64,000 nt of DNA from Notospermus geniculatus (Eukaryota > Nemertea > Pilidiophora > Heteronemertea > Lineidae), in NCBI GenBank assembly GCA_002633025.1, contig NMRB01000447.1:40814-104813 (forward strand), written 5' to 3'. Below are positions 1 to 14,600 of this stretch, in pieces. The position numbers were made by a program, and so were the translations under genes. The notes beneath the pieces are model-generated. The model searched no databases, was not told the origin of the DNA, and saw nothing but the letters and a program-made list of their open reading frames with translations. Every line of letters begins with the position of its first letter. The stretch's first letter is position 1.

Positions 1-730
1 ATAGCGCTGACGTCGATGCCCATTCTCGATCCCGATGACGTTATCTGCTATCCCGAACCCCTACGTCATGACGTCGCGCATTGCAAGTTGCCTCCGCTCA
101 TTCGAACAGCAAATACAAAACCCACGCCCGAACATTCTCATCAAAACACAGGCAGATTGCCATGGAATATTTACTGTTTATGGTTTGTACAGGATCTACA
201 TATACTGAATGCAATGTCTGGCAGCATGATTCTCAAGTTTGAAGGGGTTAAGGAAGTGAAATTGAAGTAAACTTTATGTTGTTTGACACTTACGAGATAG
301 AGCTGATTTATCTCGGAATCCGACAACGGGATCGACAAAGTTTACGCAAACAACGATGACGTCACATCATTTTTTGATGACGTAACGCTACTCTATCCTG
401 ATCCTGATCTCGGAACCGGGATAGCCGAACCTCTCTAGTGCTACTCTCTCTCTGTCACAGGGAACACTCGGTAAATGACCTTCAGCAGTACGAAGTCAGT
501 CTTGAGGAGGGGAATACCTCATCACATCTCAACAAAGAACATGCATTACCGGTACTTCACATACATGTACCATACCAATTGGATATTTGTGATGCACCTG
601 CCAGCAGGGCATCAATGAGTACACTGTACAATCACAACAACCTCATTCGAAAACAAGCAGACGGATTTGAGCCTTCATCACTGAACATCAAGAAGACACT
701 GTGCCCAAAGGAGTGCACCTTTTAAGACAT

Positions 731-1154
731 AATCCTCTGTATCACATGAGATATGGGTCTGACTGTCTCTTTTTACCCTTAGCATTATCACAACCAAAAT
801 CTTGTGTTTCAGCAATTCATGATACTAATTAAACTGACCTACTTTAAAGGACCACAGTATTGCCACTTTTTCTCGACAGCCGGCGCCACTCTCCAACCCA
901 GGGACTAACTACGTTGTTGGTGAATTGACCCGATTTAACGTACATTTTGTAATGCATTTTTGTAGTTCATCTTACTGCCGCTAGGTGGCTTCCTCTACGT
1001 CGACAGTCAAATAACGCATTTGAGATCCAATACCGTGCTCCTTTAATCCTTCGTATCACATGAGATATGGGTCTGACTGTCTCTTTTTACCCTTAGCATT
1101 ATCACAACCAAATACTTGTTTCAGCACTCATTCAAGATACTAAAACTGACCTAC
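731..1154. repeat. 110-bp direct duplication flanking a MITE
   Basis: Bases 731-842 and 1045-1154 are near-identical (both contain GTCTGACTGTCTCTTTTTAC). The MITE at 844-1046 fills the gap between them exactly. Confidence 0.9.
844..1046. mobile_element. MITE with TTAAAGG termini
   Basis: 203 bp with imperfect 19-bp inverted ends, TTAAAGGACCACAGTATTG at left and the reverse complement TTAAAGGAGCACGGTATTG at right. The ends resemble those of the 16560-16838 element. Confidence 0.75.
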
Positions 1155-1508
1155 ACAGCAAGTAAATGATGAAATATTCTTTGAATTACAATTCACATTA
1201 ATACAGGACACTGAGACATTGAAACCTTGTAAGAAAATATATAAACTAGTGACAGTTGACACCATCGAAACTACCAAAGTCTGTCATGAGAAAAATGTAA
1301 GGGCCTACAGATTGATGATACTTATGTACACAAGTCTACGCCATATATTACAAGACACTGTTATGCTCCATAAAATCTGTTTGACAGCGTGGAGTTACAA
1401 ATGGAATACTTTATTGTATCAATCAAGTCCACTTTCAGTGATGGGCTGCTTGCAGATTCACAAGAAGAAACGAATTGACGAAAGAAAGGGAGGCCAATGG
1501 TACATCAC

Positions 1509-1691
1509 TATAGAGGCTAATATGCACTAACGTCATCAAATGACGTCATCAATGGGTATGCCGCCACGCTGGATGGAAAATGGATGGAGCAGACCGTCAC
1601 ATGCGCTGCGTCAGAATGTCAGAACGTTCCATCCAACATGGCGTCACATCGCAGCACGCGGGCTGATGACGTCACATGCATAGCCTCTATA
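1509..1691. mobile_element. MITE with TATAGAGGCTA ends
   Basis: 183 bp with terminal inverted repeats TATAGAGGCTA(ATA)TGCA and a GATGACGTCA-rich subterminal region. No open frame. Confidence 0.75.
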
Positions 1692-2070
1692 CTGCCATCC
1701 GTTATCCGTTATTGCACTCACAGAGTGTGGCCATGGTAATCAGTCAATAACTGAATCAAAATGAATTTCACAAGGTTTGTTTGATTCCTTGAAAACGTCG
1801 CCAACGAAACAATAACACCTCGAGCCATAGCACCAGATTTGATTTAATACAACCGGGAAAAAGCTATGAGCACAGATTCTGTTAGCTCTGTTTCTTTTTC
1901 TTTGAATGGACATTGCCGAGGTCTGGACGCAATTCTCGATACTGCATCTGAAGGAAAAGAGGAATGTGAAACTTTAGGATGGAATGATAAAGATGAAAGC
2001 TTGCATAGAATTACGAAGTGGGGAAACTGAAACGACTCACTACCAGGGGATCATCGAGACATCAAATGTA

Positions 2071-2281
2071 TACTGTAAACCGTGAAATTTTCGCGGGCGT
2101 TTTATTTTCGTGATTTTCGCACTCTAGGGTCAAAACGCGAACATAAATGGCGTGAAAATCATTGGTTCTTGAGTTTTTATGAAGCTGAAGGGTTCCAATC
2201 ACGAAAAATTATGCTTTGCGAATTTGTAGACCCCAAAAATCGCGAACATTTAGCGCTGCGAAAATTTCACGGTTTACAGTA
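2071..2281. mobile_element. MITE with CTGTAAACCGTGAAATTTT ends
   Basis: Inverted ends of about 24 bp flanked by TA on each side, with GCGAA-rich interior. Its ends resemble those of 55097-55319, so both probably belong to one TA-targeting family. Confidence 0.85.
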
Positions 2282-2561
2282 TGTAGCCTTAGAGCTTGTG
2301 CAGATGACGTCATCATGGAAAAATCCGCCATCTTGACGGTCAAATTGACGTCAGTGACCTTTGTCGTAGTGCACTTTGTCGTCAGCGAAAGTGGAGTGTG
2401 TGCGTCTTCAACCATGATGCGATCTACACTTTGTCGTCGACGTCAGCATGGTGGACCACTGGTCAAAAGTGACATCATAATGAGCACAGCACAAGTTCTA
2501 TTAGGTTTTCGATGAATTGAAAACTGGCACATATAAGTTTCTTACATGAAGCAATACTTAC

Positions 2562-2659
2562 AAGTTCTTTATCTGAAGGAATCCTGGAGAGGAAGTCCAG
2601 CAGTTCATTATTTGGAATGGCATTTGGAGCTCGCAGTTTCTTCGTGAACTTATTGATAC
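2562..2659 (-). CDS. Mctp: MCTP exon: conserved segment after second membrane helix
   Basis: 98 nt, acceptor TTGGCAG, donor GTAAGTAT. It encodes [20 protein letters not shown] followed by [12 protein letters not shown], one of the best conserved MCTP segments. It ends in phase 0. The following exon, expected to carry a short polar tail, was not recognised between here and the window start. Confidence 0.97.
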
Positions 2660-5600
2660 CTGCCAAAGTAAGAAAGATTGAAATCTTTTAGAATTGAATT
2701 TTGGATATTACGGTATGTTCCTGGGATCCAATCAGCAAGTTCTAACAAAAAGCTACCATGTTGAATGATTTCATACTGCACAAAGTCACTTACCCCAGGC
2801 CATGAGAAGGTAGCGAACAGGCACATAATACAGGATGATAGTAGCTAAGAAGAGTGCCACCACAGCCAGGCCAGACAACCAGGGGACAGTCCAGTTGAAT
2901 GTGCTGAAATACAAATAAATTGCAATTGTTTCTGTCCCGAACAGCAGCCAGACTTCAGTACGGTAATGGACTCGCATGCACAAACGACGGGGAGCACAGT
3001 GGTTGAGCGTCGAATTTGTGACCGAGAGGTCATGCGGGTTCAATTCCGGGCCACCAAGTTAGCTGCTCCCTGAATTCCTAGAAAGGTTTCTGGAGAGAAC
3101 AGGGTAGAAATGTGAAGTGCTTGGAGGCTGAATTAGAGTGCAAAATGCAATTCGAAAGCTTCTTGTTATCATGATAATATGTCAAAGCGTTTCATACTGA
3201 TCTTACTTTTTGATTCTTTCTCCCATGGATGCTGCCATGTCCATACCTTCCTGCACTTGGAGGCATATGTCTTGCACTTGGTGGAGCTTGTCTTTGAAGC
3301 CTTTCTTCTCATCCTGTGATATGCAGACAACAAGAGGTGATCATAGTTATTTGATTAATACAGTGAAAATATGCTTGAAGGCTAATGCTAGGTTCCCACT
3401 GTCATGCGATCCGTTAACGTCACGATTGGCCATTCGTAGCTGGCCGTGGAATATTTGTTGCTAGGTTCCCACTATCAGGAATCGTGCCACGATTTCAATC
3501 GGTCTTAATTGTGTGATCCTATCAGATCATGAGGTGTGAGCGTGGTGTTTGTCTAGTCCAAGGTTGATCCCGATCACCACAATCTGGAAGCACAGTTAGA
3601 TACGATCTGTCACGCTTTGTTACGATCCAATACGATCTGATCACGATTGACAATTAATCGTGTTGATCATAGAAAATGTTCAAACCGTCCAAAGCGTTCC
3701 TACGATCAACATGATTGCCACGACTGACCTCAAGCTCTGATAGGATCACCATGATTACTCCACGATTAAGACCACAATTTCAATCGTGGCACAAATCGTG
3801 ATAGTGGGAACATAGCATAAGTTCAATGATTTATCAAACGGATGTGATGTCAGCACACATAGAAAGGACATCCGTGAATGATGGAATTCATCCACATTGT
3901 GGTAAGTTGCAGTGGTCTAAATTGCCATGACAGAACCCTGATGATAGAGGATAAGACAGTTTGTGAATAAAAGAAATGAAACTGAAATTCCCTCTCCAGC
4001 TTGCCTGAAAGCTAAAGCAGTTCCTAGCACACCATGGGGAGTGATTCATGCGATGATCTGCCCAAGTCAGATAGCGATAACAGCTTCAAGTGGCAAAATT
4101 ATAGCAAGCTTCAAGTGGCAAAATTATAATAGCAAACAACAGACCAAGAGGACTCGTAAATGATGTTTGGAGATGGCAAAATGAAAGCATTTTTGTATGA
4201 AACATCAGAGGGAAAGCCACAAGTGAAATAAATGCAAGCAGACACGCCTGCACACCATGGGCCAGTTTCCTAGCAAATAAAGGTCTTGACGGTGTCTTCA
4301 TGATCGAAAAATAGGGCAAAACTGCATGTTCGGCCCCACTGATGTTCCTTTACAAATCACTGTGAGAGTTAGAGGAGACCATCTGAAGAAGTTAGACGAT
4401 GAGCAGACAACAACCTTACCTTGTTTTCTGTCTGTTTCTACAAGCAAAGACAATGCAGAACAATGAAGGACAGACATGCAAAGGCATACATGTACCTCAC
4501 TAAATGATTGAACAAAATTAGTTCATAAACTCGCATTTTTGGTCATGCAGAATCAATCATGGTACGGTACACCACACTGGGTCATATGAATAAAGACTAG
4601 CAAATGCTTTTGCTTCAGATTTGTACAGCATTACCCAGTGCATTTGTATTGCAAAATTCAAGTAAAAGCATTTGCTAGTCTTTATTCATATGACCCATTG
4701 TGTGTAAAACACAGACAGAATGTACAAATATGCCAAAAAAGCCAAGATACATCATTCTTAACATTCTGCGTCGTCTTTGAAAAATGGACAGACAACAAAC
4801 TTACCGAAGTATGGTGGTAAAATATATCTCAATTTCATGCCAAATTACACACAACACAAAACAACAACAAAAGCATCATAATTGCACTATATATATATAA
4901 ACAAGACCTGACAAAGATCTGGGTTCACTTAAGCGTGTCTGTGATTTTCACAGGGAAATGTACATGTGCATTTTTTGTTTGAAAATTATCCATTCTTGAT
5001 CCCCTGTGAAAATCGTAAAGTGCGGATGAAACACTATGGGTGTATTCTTGGGGTGTATTCGACTCCCTGTTCTTATGTGTTCCGGTGCAGAGAACGGTGT
5101 TCTTGAAGTGTCGAACAGCCGAGAACGCGTTCGGGAACGTGTAATTTCGTGCCAATTGGTGCTGTATTAAGTGAATAAACCCGTGTGACAAGAAATGATG
5201 TGGCACGAAAATAACGTCACTTCGTGAACAATATACAAATATGCCAAAAAAGCCAAGATACATCATTCTTAACATTCTGCGTCGTCTTTGAAAAATGGAC
5301 AGTACAACAAACTTACCGAAGTATGGTGGTAAAATATATCTCAATTTCATGCCAAATTACACACAACACAAAACAACAGCAAAAGCATCATAATTGCACT
5401 ATAACAAGACCTGACAAAGATCTGGGTTCACTTAAGCGTTTCAACCCACGTTTCTGTGATTTTCACAGGGAAATGTAGGGCCTACATGTACACGTACATT
5501 TTTTTTTGATAATTACGATATCCATTCTTGATCCCCTGTGAAAATCGTAAAGTGCGGATGAAACACTATCGATGTAAACCCAGATCATAAGTCCTCGAAT

Positions 5601-8600
5601 TTGTGCCCGTCTACTGACATGCTATTAATGCACAGTGTGCGTTGACCTTTGATCACCTTTGCTTCTTTCTCTTCCTCCTCTTCATCTTCCTCATCGAAAT
5701 ACTCCTGGAGATAGAGAGGTCAAGGTCAGTATATGTCAAGGAAATCATTCGACCTCCAACAGAAAAACGGTCGCTGATGCCACATTACATCACCTGGAAT
5801 TTAGATACCGATACTGGCATAAAAAGGACGGTGATTACATTCATAAGACCTTAATCCTACATGTTTTATAAAACTAGGGACCGAAAAATTGTTGTTTATT
5901 ATCAAGACAGAGCATCCCTGCAAATTTCTTCAACCTTGCTTTACATACTCAATCACACACATGACCTCACGGGTCAGAAAATGAGTGAACTAGACTACAC
6001 ATTTTTGACAAAATTATTCAATACGGAGCACAACTGACCTAACTTTATCTGCGTACCTTCTGTGTACGTCACACAGAAGGTACACTTCAATTATTGCATA
6101 TGGTGGTACAAGTACATGTAGTCGGGGCACGCATCTCTTCTGCATGACGTCGCACACCAGGGGTGAATGACATTACGTCTTCACTGCGTGTCTTCCACGG
6201 CGGCGCACGACGTCCGCAGTAGATACGAGGGCTGTATATGCATGACGCTGCATGCAATAGCGGATGGTATGCGATGCAGAAGGTCGGTTAATTGTGCAGC
6301 GTATTGTACAAAAAGTTTGTTAAAACATGCAGTTATTATCATTAATGTCTATCCCTAGAGTCTGAAATATGATTTGGTTATATGGTGCATTATTTGTTAA
6401 ACTTTCTGTTGTTAAATGTCAACAAACTGCTTTTGGAGGACTTCACACGTATATATAAAACCATCCTGCCAAGGGCTCCAAGTACCAACCAATAGGTAGG
6501 ACATGGAAAGTACCAGAAGTCGAATACAGTGCGTATTTTCCCACTGAGGCCCCTGACAGAAGCATGAGGTCAGCAGAAGTGTCATTGTTACTGTGTGGTA
6601 AGTCATTGAGAGTTATTAAGAACCATTCCTTTTTGAGCAATTCAATGCTTGCTCCGCTCCCAGGGTTAGTTTTTTCAAAATGTCAAAACAGGAAAATACC
6701 CTCCTAAGCTTTTGTAGCTCCTTTATTTTCTTATCAATCTTTTTTATAGCTGCCTGGAAGAGAATAGACAACTTATTCAAGAACAGCATTATCTCTAGAT
6801 CAAACTGAGTCAAATCTACGAAGTTTATAAGTATCCATTATACCAAAAGAGAGGGTTCTTGCAGAAAACTAACAACAACAGTGTCACACACGTGGCTGGA
6901 GAGAAAGCACTTGTAGAATCTACTATGACCACCGTCTTATCACCAAACTCAATGAGGAGATGATTTTGATACCAGTAATCATGCATCAAAACTAAAGACC
7001 GAATCCCAATCCCTCCATGCATGCACCTTTATTCTTTTACTGCTGAATAATGAAAATGAATCAGAAAGATCACCGCTTTCCCATCTGTTTATTATAATGT
7101 TAACCCTTCCGCTGCGTCCGCATTTGCACGGCACCGTGCATAGATGGCGCCATGACTCTACTTGAAGTAAGAAGAAGTTCCCCTGTGCGTATCTATGGTT
7201 TTAAACTGGTTTGCATACATGCACAGTGTATTAAGATAGATTTTTTATATGTTCGACTTTGGGTCAATGGTGCACTTACTCGAGTTGCGAAAATGACACT
7301 GATCCAACACTGTGTGCAGCAAAAAGGTTACGGTATATGAATATAGCTGATTGCTCTTGGCATGCAAACATCCCATTGCACCATTTAGAATATACAGTAG
7401 GCCTACGTTGCACAACTGACCGACCTTTATCCGCGTACCTTCCGCATATGTCATGCAGAAAGTACGCTTCAGTTCATTGCGTATGGTGTGTGTCACGCGT
7501 CTCTTTTGTGTGACGTCCACGCACCACGGGCGAATGTCGTCACGTCTTCACTGCGTGCCTTCCACGGCAGTGCGCGACGTTTGCGGAAGATACGAGGATG
7601 ATACACGCGTGATGCTGCATGTAGTACGCGGACGGTGCGCGGCGCGGAAGGGAGGTCAATTGTGCAGCGTACTGTAAATCACATTTCATGATTGCATGAC
7701 TATTGACTAACAGAAAAAGAAACAAACAAAATAGACAAAGACATTCAATCTATATTTTCATATATGTTGTACCAAAATGTTCCCTGGTTGTACGTTGCAT
7801 TGAACATCTCATTCTTCAAGTCTTTGGCACATGTCGAACACATCTGTCTCATTAGCTTTGCCTTATTCGAAATACATGTATGCTGGAAATGATCCTACTG
7901 AAAGCAGTGCAAAGGGATGGCCCAAGTCTTTTAAAGACCTCAAAGGGATGTTACATTTTTAAAAAGTATGGTGGCTCATAAGGGACATGCGATTTTTTTC
8001 ATTCAATGCACACTTTTTCGTTTTTCTAATAAAAAAATTATACATGTGCAAAAAATAAATTCCGCGAAAAACAGAATTTAGAAAATTATGTATAATTTAT
8101 TTCCACGGAAAAAATAATAAAATTCCTCAGAAAAAAATTGTATATTCCATGGAAAAAATAATATAATTCCGCAGAAAAAAATACATGCCTTAAAATCAAT
8201 GAAGTATAATTTTTTGCTAGAAAAATAAAGAAAGTATGCATTGAATGAAAAAAATCACATGTCCCTAAAGAACCACCGTATACATGTAGAACAGTACATG
8301 ACCAGAACCTCAGGGCTCAAATTGAATCATGCAACTGAACCAACCACCGTTCACAACTCAATGATGGCAATATCTGACCTAGGGCTATGTATGTACCAAG
8401 TTTCAGATCAATAGCCCCAGCGGTTACGAAACGTGCCCTGCTAACGGAACACGACGACGACGATGACGGACGACGACGGACGCTTCCCCATCGTAATAGC
8501 TCACCACGGTGAGCTAAAAAATCACATGTCCCTAATGAACCACCTTATACATGTAGAACAGTACATGACCAGAACCTCAGGGCTCAAATTGAATCATGCA

Positions 8601-11600
8601 ACTGAACCAACCACCGTTCACAACTCAATGATGGCAAATGTGGAAGTGTGGGTGTTTTTTGCTGGCACACCACTGAACATAAGTGAAAGGTGCACAATAA
8701 AGAAAGGCCTGTAGCTGTACATTCTAAATTGCAGTGTTATAGTGAATACATATCAGCAAAATACAGAACTTGAAGCTAGAAATGAAGAAAACTGAGAGAT
8801 GGCCTTCGTTATTGGCCTTCAGTGATTGTCACTTGTTCTTAGTTAAAAGAAGATATCATACCGCCTTCACTTTCTGCATCCCTCAAATAATGACTTGGTG
8901 TCTGCACCCGGGGTCTGCACCCAGGTACGTACCTAAAGCATGGGCGCACACCTGCAACTTTTCGTGCGATTTTTTAGGAGACTACCCTTCCGACTGCTAG
9001 AGCGAATAGATATTAGCAGGATCTGTCGTCTACTCTGCGGCAGATCGTTGCACCAAGCGATGGGGTGAAATTCGATGATCAAGTCACTTTGTAATGTGAG
9101 AAAATGACTTTGTGCAAATAAAGGTGGACAAGATTAAGAGATTTGCTGCTCTAAAATGTTGCCGACATTAATTCCAGGTTGAGAGGAATGGCTTTGTGGG
9201 ACATCCATTGCATCTGCATGAACATGATGAAAATTGGAAGGAGCTAGACTGTCTCTAAAATAAAATCCCCACATGAATAAGCTATAGAACGGGTCTGAGT
9301 CATATGGGAAAGACTAAAACCAACAGTAGTAGCCACAACGTTGATGAGTATGGACATGAAACCAGAGATTTTTTTAAAATGACAGGATGAAGAGGGAGGC
9401 GCAGCTAGCAAGTTATCCAGAAGTTTTCTATAAAAAATTACCTTCTTCTTAGCCTAGAATGAAAAAAAAACAACAAACAAACATGAAAGCAATTCAGTTG
9501 GCATTTAAAGGCTGACAGTCCATTTGTCTAAAGAAAATAATACCGTTACAGCTGAAATTTGTCTATGATACTACCAGCTGGGGTGGGGCTGGGGGAGCTA
9601 TCCTGAATCAAAAGGTGCATCTGTATAGACTGTTCTCAAATTGACGTAAACGACAAACATCTGCACACTTCCGCCGAAATCTCAACCAGAACCTCAGTCT
9701 GAAAGTGAATGACGTAACGCAGACAACCCCACGATAGTGACGTCGAAGACGTTGCGTCAGACTTGACCATTGCTGAATCATGGATGGCGTCACATCAGCT
9801 GGTTTCAGATCGAGGTTCTGATTCCGGTGGAGGTGCGCAGATCTGCAAATTCGAGTATCGTCTATAGTGTACCGATGTCACATGGTACAAGCAGCGGTAG
9901 GCTACCAGCTGTACTCTGCAATGATGGTATTCCACTGTTTGATGACATGTGCATATGTACAGACATTAAAACTGCCAGTTAACCATTTCAGTAAACTGTT
10001 ACAGTATCACGAATGGGTATGTGTAGGAGAAAACCAGACTCTTTGGTGGAAACCTTGAGTTGTCCTCGCTACCACATAAGGGATGACAAGTTGAACTCTC
10101 AATATCAGACAAGACAGCCAATGATGTGGCCACTGGACCACATTTAAAATGGACAAGAAGGTCAATTTTCTGTAGAAGAGGCACTCTAGAGAAATTGTAT
10201 CATGTCAAATCTTTGTTAACTTCCACAACTTTATGTGTTCACAAGATGCACAATAGATCTAGATATTTCCGGATGCACCAAAACAGTTCAAGGGAATCAG
10301 AGGACACAATTTGCAGGGGAATTGATAGGTACATTTTAATTCAGAAGTACTTACACCATCATAAATACTGGCGGCGAGCTGCAGTGTGATGAATGGAGGA
10401 TACGATGTTAGGAAACGTGAATTATTGCAGTTATGTTGTTTTCCAACTGATTAGAATTTATCAAGTGAATAACTGCTCATATGTCATCACCGCACCGTTG
10501 TCTATAACGTTTTTCAAATGCATGCACACAAAATTACGAAGTACAATGTAAAACAAAGACATTTTAATCGTTAAACGGCGTGCTTTGATGCAATTTTTAT
10601 CAATGAAATTGTCGACAGACATTCACAAAGAACATGTTAACCACATGATGTTTACGACAGTTCAAATACATCACATCTTTCAGCAAACAATTAAAATTTG
10701 GGCATGCTCAGATATAACACGTTTAAAACTAATCAGGAAAATACCCCATACATGCTACCTTAGTATACCTTTCTACCGAGCCCCAAACACGATGCATATG
10801 CAGACCAACACCCACTAGAACTGGGATCGGGGGTAACCCTCCTGTGGAACCATAATTCCAACATTTTCAAAATTACCTTCAAAACAAAATTCTTGAGGCA
10901 TTAAGTTATCAAGCATGCTCTGTATGACCCCATCCTAGTATCTGCTATCAACAGTTCATGAGATTCTCAGAAGATGACCAATAGGTGTCACTCGTGCGAA
11001 TTAGAATTGGCACCAAACTAGCTAGCGCTTAGCCAATCAGTGATCTGCTTTCAGGACCACTTTGGGGCCCGCAGAGATCACTGCGACCTGTACCTCACGG
11101 CATGCTCGCAGTATTTCACCCAATCAACACACATCTTACGACGGCGGCTCAACTGTCAGTTGTGGTTTTTGATTGCTCAGATGTCATCCGTGCTATCTTT
11201 TGGTGATACAGTACGGAGCACAATTGAACTACCTTTATCCACGTACCTTCCTCGTATGTCACTTGGAAGGTACGCAGCACATCATGCGTCTTTTTTGCAT
11301 CATCTCCGCGCACCACGCGTGAATGACATTACGTCTTCATAGCGGGTATTCCATGGCGGCGCATGACGTCCATGGAAGATACGAGGACGGTACGCCCATG
11401 ACGTAGTGTGGTACGGGGGTGGTACACGGCGCAGAAGGTCAGTCAATTGTGCAATGTACTGTACTTCAATTTGTTCCCCCAACAATGCCAGCGTTTCGCA
11501 GAGTATAACTATGTGACATGGAATTAAACGCTGGGGCTGAGCATAGTGCAGACTCAACATCACATCACATACCATAACAGACAATGAATGAAACCAACTT

Positions 11601-14600
11601 GGGGATAACTACAGGTGCTTTGGGGATGGAGAAGAAGATGGGCACAAGGGATAAATGAATTTGTACCTCAAAATTTACTCCTTGAAACTGGAGCATTCTC
11701 AGTGAAAACTTAAAGCAAAAAGATCAAGTGAGTATAATGAAGTGATGCAGTGAATGAGACAGATAGAGAAGTGACGGTGAATAAATGCATGTAATCATGA
11801 TCAAGAGTACTAGTCTGGTTCCCTGACCTGCTGTATGGTGGCGCTGACTGACGGTGCGATACAGAGGTCAGGTCACCGCCACCGTCAATACTGATCATGT
11901 GATCTAAAATTGTCCGAATCCTGACAATTTTGCAGCGATGTCACTTAGGTCACAAGATTTCACATCGGACATCACGCCGGTTGTGTATAGCCTTTTGACC
12001 CTACAATACCTGCACAGGACGATGCAGAGGTAGAGCTGAAACTGGCACACCGCAAAGATACAGAACACCTGGCATTTTGACAGTTTTCACACATGATGTA
12101 GGCCTACAGTTCGTTTTAACCGGACCCCGATATCCCATAATGGTCAGCGCATGACTAATGTTCTATTTTTAGATCAGTTTTGACGGTGGCAGTGACCTGA
12201 CCTCTGTATCGCACCATCAGTCAGTGCCGCCATACAGCAGGTCAGGGAACCAGACTACAAGACTACTGGACGGATTCATCGAACCAGTGTCTTGATGTTT
12301 GATGGCGAAAACAAATTCAGCATTCAGCTACGGGCCGCATCTAAATGAAGAGGACATTTCTTCAATCACATGGTCTGCACTTGGAAACTTTCAACCTGTC
12401 TTTTAAGTTAGATACTTACATCATCTTTATTGTCTTTCATAAGGCGGCCCATCACAGATACTATAAGCAGTTGAAATAGGAAGACTATGAGTAATGTCAT
12501 TGGCGCCATGTACAGCTCGAAGTTCCACGTTATCACAAGGTATACCTGAAATATGAAACGTGAAGTTCTAACTTGAAGACACAAACGTTCTCACGGCCGA
12601 AAGACACAAGATAAGGATGGGAGACATACTTACAATAAATGCCGTAATACTGCGAGGTTTGGAGTCCCAGTTGAAGCAACTCGATATGAACTTGCCTCCC
12701 TCCACAGCATTGTCGATTATTTTTGAGACACGGTCAATGTTGCGTTTCATCACCTGAAAAGAGCCGGAAATCAATTCTTTTGTTCATCAAGGGTGATGTC
12801 AGACGATATTGGGTGAATTCATAGAGCAAGAAGAAGACTGCTGAAATGATGAACTTTGAACTAATAGATAATTCTCGAATTCGCAGCTCTGCGCATTTCC
12901 GCCGAAATCGCAACCACAACCTCGATCTGAAAACAGCTGACGTGACGCAATCCATGATTCAGCAATGGTCGACTCTGATGCAATGTCGTAGAAGTCACTG
13001 TCGTGTCTGTGGTCACATCATTCAGTTTCAGACCGAGGTTGTGTTTGTGATTTTGGCAGAAGTGCGCAGATCTTTGTCGTTTATGTCAATTTGGGATTTG
13101 TCTATAATACACTTCTATCAGCAATGCACTGCTCAGAACAAGTCCAAGACAGGGCCAGTTTACCTGTCAGGGAACAACTGAAGTTGAGAAACTGGCTGAC
13201 TGAGCAGAAACATTTCAGTGAATACGTACATGACGGAAATGATTTGAATCACAGCCTTCGTTAAAAGATTTACTCACAGATATTTTGAATTTCGGCTCTG
13301 GTTGCATATATTTCTCTTCCTTTGGATTGACTGTTCTCCATGCTGCCTTTAACTGTAACAATACGGTTTTAGTATTAAACACCAGATGGTATGGCAGTCT
13401 TCCCCAAGAAATACCAGCATTGCTGGCAAGGAGAAAGGCTGGTTGTGCCCTGTACTGTGACACTAATGATATTCCTTGTTTTGAACGCATTGGGACCAAA
13501 TTGCTGAGTAGGCCTAGATAGATTCCATATCATGCAGGGTTGGAGCAAGCTCAAAATATCTTTTTCGACAAAACTTTAGTTAAGTGGGATTTGGGTTAAG
13601 TGGGATTTGGGTTAGCCAAATTAAGTTCTCCAGTCAAAAATTCCGTGGATATGAACTCAAGGTGCCATGTTTGAGGTTTATACAGTTACCGAGTTACCCA
13701 AATTTTTAGCCAGTTCCCAAAAAATTTGCCAAATTGGAGGGCTAGTACGGTAGCTATTGGCGATTTGGCGAGTGGATAGTGTGATACCTGATCATGGAAA
13801 TTCAAGGGAGCCTGCATGATAAGCATCAAAATCCAGCTTATGTCATAATTCATTAAAACAAGTTTCACTAACACTCACTTTATACGGGACGAGATCCAGT
13901 GGAAGGAAAAAATTTGAAGACTCACATGATTAAAAATAAAATCCATCTCTAACATGATGGCCCCCTTTGCTTTTCGATTCAGCTTCCGATCTTTGAGTGC
14001 ATACCACTTTCTCTCACCATTCTTCATCTGAAATCATGCAATATTGATCGATATGAACAACACGGACACAAACATCGATTCCTGGTCATGATAAGGTAGC
14101 AAGTGAAATTGAGACGATAATGACTATTTGTTCAACACACTCTCAGCAGAATCATTATTGGTAATGCCACTTTATAATTCCCAAGTTACACACCACTGCA
14201 ATTTTCATAGCGAGAGCTGTGATTAGACGAGGTGCATGGAAATAGTGGAATGAATATCAACCCTAGCAATGGAATATGGGTAATTTCCCAGCGTATATCA
14301 GATTTGCATAAGGCCGGGTTCACATAGAGCTACACCTACACGGCCACAGCTTGCAAACAAAGGTTTCATGGTCATGAACCTTGTGAAGCCATTGTTCGTC
14401 GACATATCCATGTACCGTGTAGCTCTATGTGAACCTGGCCTAATGGAATATGGTTGATCTTTCCCATGCAAACCCTACGTAGTTGAATGGCTTCAGTCAT
14501 TAGATCTTTGATCAGCAGAATGGGTTTTTTATCAGATCTTACCCTGCGCAGTGGAATAGCTAATTTTCCAGTCATCACATCTTACTGAGCAGTAAAACAG

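Larger units (their letters stand above)
1..2561. other. Region below the last recognised MCTP exon
   Basis: No further MCTP exon was recognised. The first 440 bp are rich in GATGACGT and GGATC words in both orientations, suggesting old inverted-repeat DNA. Three short inverted-repeat elements and a 110-bp direct duplication follow, listed separately. A plus-strand open frame at about 464-725 is discussed as a finding. Confidence 0.6.

Noticed and set aside
4925-5350. 141-codon minus-strand frame with a GTAAGT-like donor
   Set aside because: It spans the junction of a tandem duplication, has no matching phase or MCTP similarity, and the donor motif is part of the repeated DNA.
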